A stretch of DNA of 64,000 bases, taken from positions 43,762 through 107,761 of the forward strand of contig NZ_SLXO01000010.1 in assembly GCF_004341375.1 (NCBI RefSeq), written 5' to 3'. The position numbers and the translations under genes are program-made. The notes below the pieces were generated by a model. The model did not search any database, was not told the DNA's origin, and saw only the letters and a list, made by a program, of their open reading frames with translations. The number at the start of each line of letters is the position of its first letter. Position 1 is the stretch's first letter. Below are positions 62,274 to 64,000 of this stretch, piece by piece. Source of the DNA: Rhodothalassium salexigens DSM 2132. Lineage in GTDB: Bacteria > Pseudomonadota > Alphaproteobacteria > Sphingomonadales > Rhodothalassiaceae.

Positions 62274-62401
62274 ACGTGTGGGGCGCAGTTTTCCGCGGTT
62301 TTTCGATTCAATTTCCGTGCACAAACCAAGAACAAAGCATGAACAGGCAATTTCAGGGTTCATCGCGTACCACCGAGCACTGTGTTTTTTTGGCCCCCGG
62401 A
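62274..62401. other. Element edge between attachment site and integrase
   Basis: A 128-base region, locally AT-rich, with repeated AACA-type words (around 62325-62348). Such regions usually carry recombinase arm-type sites. No gene is seen. Confidence 0.4.
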
Positions 62402-63409
62402 TCAGTAGTCCAGAGCCGCTGCCGCATCCTGTAAGTAATCCGGGCTATAGCGCGCATAGGTGCGTTCGGTGACCGACGTGCTGGTGTGGCCCATGTACTG
62501 GCTGATAACCGACATCCGCACGCCAGCTTCGGCCATCCAAACCGCCGCCGTGTGGCGCAGAGAGTAGGGCGTGGCCTTGACGCCGCTGCGCGCGCTGGCT
62601 GAAGCGAACGCCGACTTGATGGATTGCACGCGGCCACCGCCATACTCGATCACATATGCCGATATCGCCCCCTGCCGGGCCTCCCAAAGCACACCAAGCA
62701 GCTTGTCATTGATCGGCACGATCGGTCGGCGCTTTGACGTCTGCGCGCGACCGGGGGGATTGAGGTCGATGCGCTTGAGCTCAAAATCCACTTGGTCCCA
62801 TTGCAGATCCAGGATCGCGGAGGGCCGGGCCGCGGTCGCGATGGCGATCTGCATGTAAAGCCGGATATGGGGGGCGCAGCACCCGTCCAACAGTAACCGG
62901 AATTGGTCGCGCGTCAGGTGCCGTGACGCCGGGGCGCCGCGATCCGGCAATGTGATGTGGGGTGCCTTGGTCAGAAGACCCGCCCGCTCGGCCGAGCGGA
63001 GTGCCGCGCGTAGATAGAGCAATTCGGTGTGGATCGTCGCACGAGATGCGCCACCATCGCGCCGTTGCTCCACATAGGCGTGGCACACCTTGCGCGTCAC
63101 ATCCGTGGGCTCCAATGGTGCAAAGACCGGCGCGAGGCGCTTCCAGGCATCGCGTTGTCGGCTGGAGGATTTGCCGCGCTCTTCCAGTTCCTCAAGATAG
63201 GCTTGGTACAGCGCGGCCACGAGACCGCTCTTAGGTTTCTGGATTTCCTTCCACCGCTGTGGCGCGCGTGCCTTGGCGACGGTGTAGTCATCGGTGCCGA
63301 GCGCGCGTTTGCGGTAGACGCCATCTTTGTCGTGGAAAGCTATGCTCCAGCCGCCTCGGTGGCGCACGATTGAATATAGGTTTCCAGATCGCTTTTCCTT
63401 ACCCGCCAT
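62402..63409 (-). CDS. Tyrosine-family site-specific integrase
   Basis: A 335-residue recombinase. The N-terminal SAM-like core-binding domain spans about 60-150. The catalytic domain shows Arg in ATAARPSAILDL, Lys in SKRRPIVPI, a YSLRHTAAVW box (R-H, with Tyr in place of the first His), GHTS and the nucleophile Tyr in RTYARY. All are compatible with activity. ATG 63409 is preferred to the upstream frame. It overlaps the AlpA-like gene by 70 bases. With the adjacent tRNA-Val half-site it marks one end of an integrative element. Confidence 0.9.
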   Translation of the reverse strand: MAGKEKRSGNLYSIVRHRGGWSIAFHDKDGVYRKRALGTDDYTVAKARAPQRWKEIQKPKSGLVAALYQAYLEELEERGKSSSRQRDAWKRLAPVFAPLEPTDVTRKVCHAYVEQRRDGGASRATIHTELLYLRAALRSAERAGLLTKAPHITLPDRGAPASRHLTRDQFRLLLDGCCAPHIRLYMQIAIATAARPSAILDLQWDQVDFELKRIDLNPPGRAQTSKRRPIVPINDKLLGVLWEARQGAISAYVIEYGGGRVQSIKSAFASASARSGVKATPYSLRHTAAVWMAEAGVRMSVISQYMGHTSTSVTERTYARYSPDYLQDAAAALDY

Positions 63410-63546
63410 AATTTGGTCCCGACACGAAATCCCTTGAGTGTGCATTTGGGTGAAGCCAGCATCCGCCGCACGGTCGACGGATTGCATGACAGGAACTCAG
63501 CGACTTGCTCGACCGTGTACACGGGCTCGATCTTGATTTGGCTCAT
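63340..63546 (-). CDS. AlpA/excisionase-like DNA-binding protein
   Basis: A 68-residue protein with a winged helix-turn-helix of the excisionase/MerR type: YTVEQVAEFLSCNPSTVRRM followed by GFRVGTKLWRVRKSDLETYI. Such proteins bend DNA for excision or activate the integrase gene. It starts 4 bases into the DUF4326 gene end and overlaps the integrase start by 70 bases, so the three are one unit. Confidence 0.85.
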   Translation of the reverse strand: MSQIKIEPVYTVEQVAEFLSCNPSTVRRMLASPKCTLKGFRVGTKLWRVRKSDLETYIQSCATEAAGA

Positions 63547-63848
63547 GATCCCGTTCCTTCTCTATTCGCCAGCGCCAGAAGCACGTCGGCATGGCAGGGT
63601 TGGTCGAGTGGGCACCAGCAGACCAAATCGCGACCCCGCAGATCCCGCCGTGCGGCCTCGCGCAGGGCGGCCTGCTCAGGCCGGGCCACGTATTCGCGAT
63701 AGAGCCGCGCGAGCCTTTCGGGGTCGGCGCCCTGATATGGATTGCCCCAGCGGGTAGGGCGGCCCACGTAGACGGCGCCGGCCGGCATCAGCCAGCCTTT
63801 CGTCCGCTTCCGTTGTATGCGCTGCGGGCGGCGCGATGGGTCGATCAT
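63543..63848 (-). CDS. DUF4326 protein
   Basis: A 101-residue protein with a basic N-terminus and the DUF4326 pattern YVGRPTRWGNPY, then RGRDLVCWCPLDQPCHADVL, including the CWC and PCHAD motifs. This family is common in phages and mobile elements and its function is unknown. It overlaps the excisionase-like gene by 4 bases and its ATG overlaps the stop of the next gene. Confidence 0.85.
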   Translation of the reverse strand: MIDPSRRPQRIQRKRTKGWLMPAGAVYVGRPTRWGNPYQGADPERLARLYREYVARPEQAALREAARRDLRGRDLVCWCPLDQPCHADVLLALANREGTGS

Positions 63849-64000
63849 GCCGCCGCCCTCCGGCTTGGGCTGAGGGCGGCCGGCAGGGCGGTGTGCTCGC
63901 GGCCATCGAGCAGGCGGCCGGCACGGCGTCGGCCGAGCGCCACCATCACCTCATTGTCCAGCGGCGACACCGGCGGCCGGCCGCCATTGATCGCCACCTC
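63845..64000 (-). CDS. C-terminal end of a phage-type protein (partial)
   Basis: The last 51 residues of a protein that continues past the window's right edge. The tail carries LGRRRAGRLLDGREHTALP, which resembles the end of Gp37/Gp68-type (DUF5131) phage proteins with a KxxGRLLDGR motif. It overlaps the DUF4326 gene by 4 bases (ATGA), so they are co-transcribed. The family call is tentative because most of the protein is missing. Confidence 0.5.
   Translation of the reverse strand, partial: EVAINGGRPPVSPLDNEVMVALGRRRAGRLLDGREHTALPAALSPSRRAAA

Noticed and set aside
62228..62300. A complete tRNA-Val gene
   Set aside because: Only the 3' half is present; the upstream bases cannot form the acceptor, D or anticodon 5' strands.

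Overview
The window is chromosomal DNA from a very GC-rich Gram-negative bacterium, most likely an alphaproteobacterium. The evidence is the gene order tRNA-Tyr/tRNA-Gly/tuf/tRNA-Trp/secE/nusG/rplKAJL/rpoBC/rpsLG/fusA/tuf/S10-spc-alpha, an adenylate kinase with a four-Cys lid, an ATP12-type F1-ATPase chaperone gene beside a propionyl-CoA carboxylase gene, and outer-membrane genes (beta-barrel protein, TonB-dependent receptor). No genus is claimed.

Positions 1-33300 hold the translation and transcription core, all on the + strand. After the end of an unrelated small-membrane-protein operon come tRNA-Tyr, tRNA-Gly, tuf copy 1, tRNA-Trp, secE, nusG, rplK, rplA, a structured leader, rplJ, rplL, a long spacer hairpin, rpoB and rpoC. 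A terminator and a new promoter then lead into rpsL, rpsG, fusA, tuf copy 2 and the unbroken S10-spc-alpha series rpsJ to rplQ, with secY and adk inside it and a promoter overlapping the adk stop codon. A strong intrinsic terminator follows rplQ. The two tuf copies look identical except for the last sense codon.

Positions 33381-48800 are mostly housekeeping: a Deg/HtrA protease, rarA, a DUF429-like protein, crcB and an RluC-type pseudouridine synthase on +; a calcium/zinc-type metalloprotease on - with a natural His-rich N-terminus, flanked by an AT-rich patch; then a HAD phosphatase, a two-TM protein, ATP12 and pccB on +; moaD, pgsA and a TerB-like gene on -; and a large GMC oxidoreductase with an extra N-terminal part on +.

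Positions 48800-62010 are accessory: an outer-membrane beta-barrel gene behind a perfect hairpin terminator and an AT-rich upstream region; a decayed methyl-accepting chemotaxis protein gene preceded by a sigma-54-like promoter; purU; and a five-gene minus-strand series: LuxR/MalT-type regulator, TonB-dependent receptor, hydantoinase/oxoprolinase A and B, and a divergent cyclophilin. The layout suggests regulated uptake and ring-opening of a cyclic amide or similar compound, which is inference.

Positions 62228-64000 are the edge of an integrated element: a 3' half of tRNA-Val(CAC) as attachment site, a tyrosine recombinase, an AlpA-like DNA-binding protein overlapping it, a DUF4326 protein and the tail of another phage-type protein. 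The element continues past the right end of the window. No rRNA gene, CRISPR array or insertion sequence was seen.
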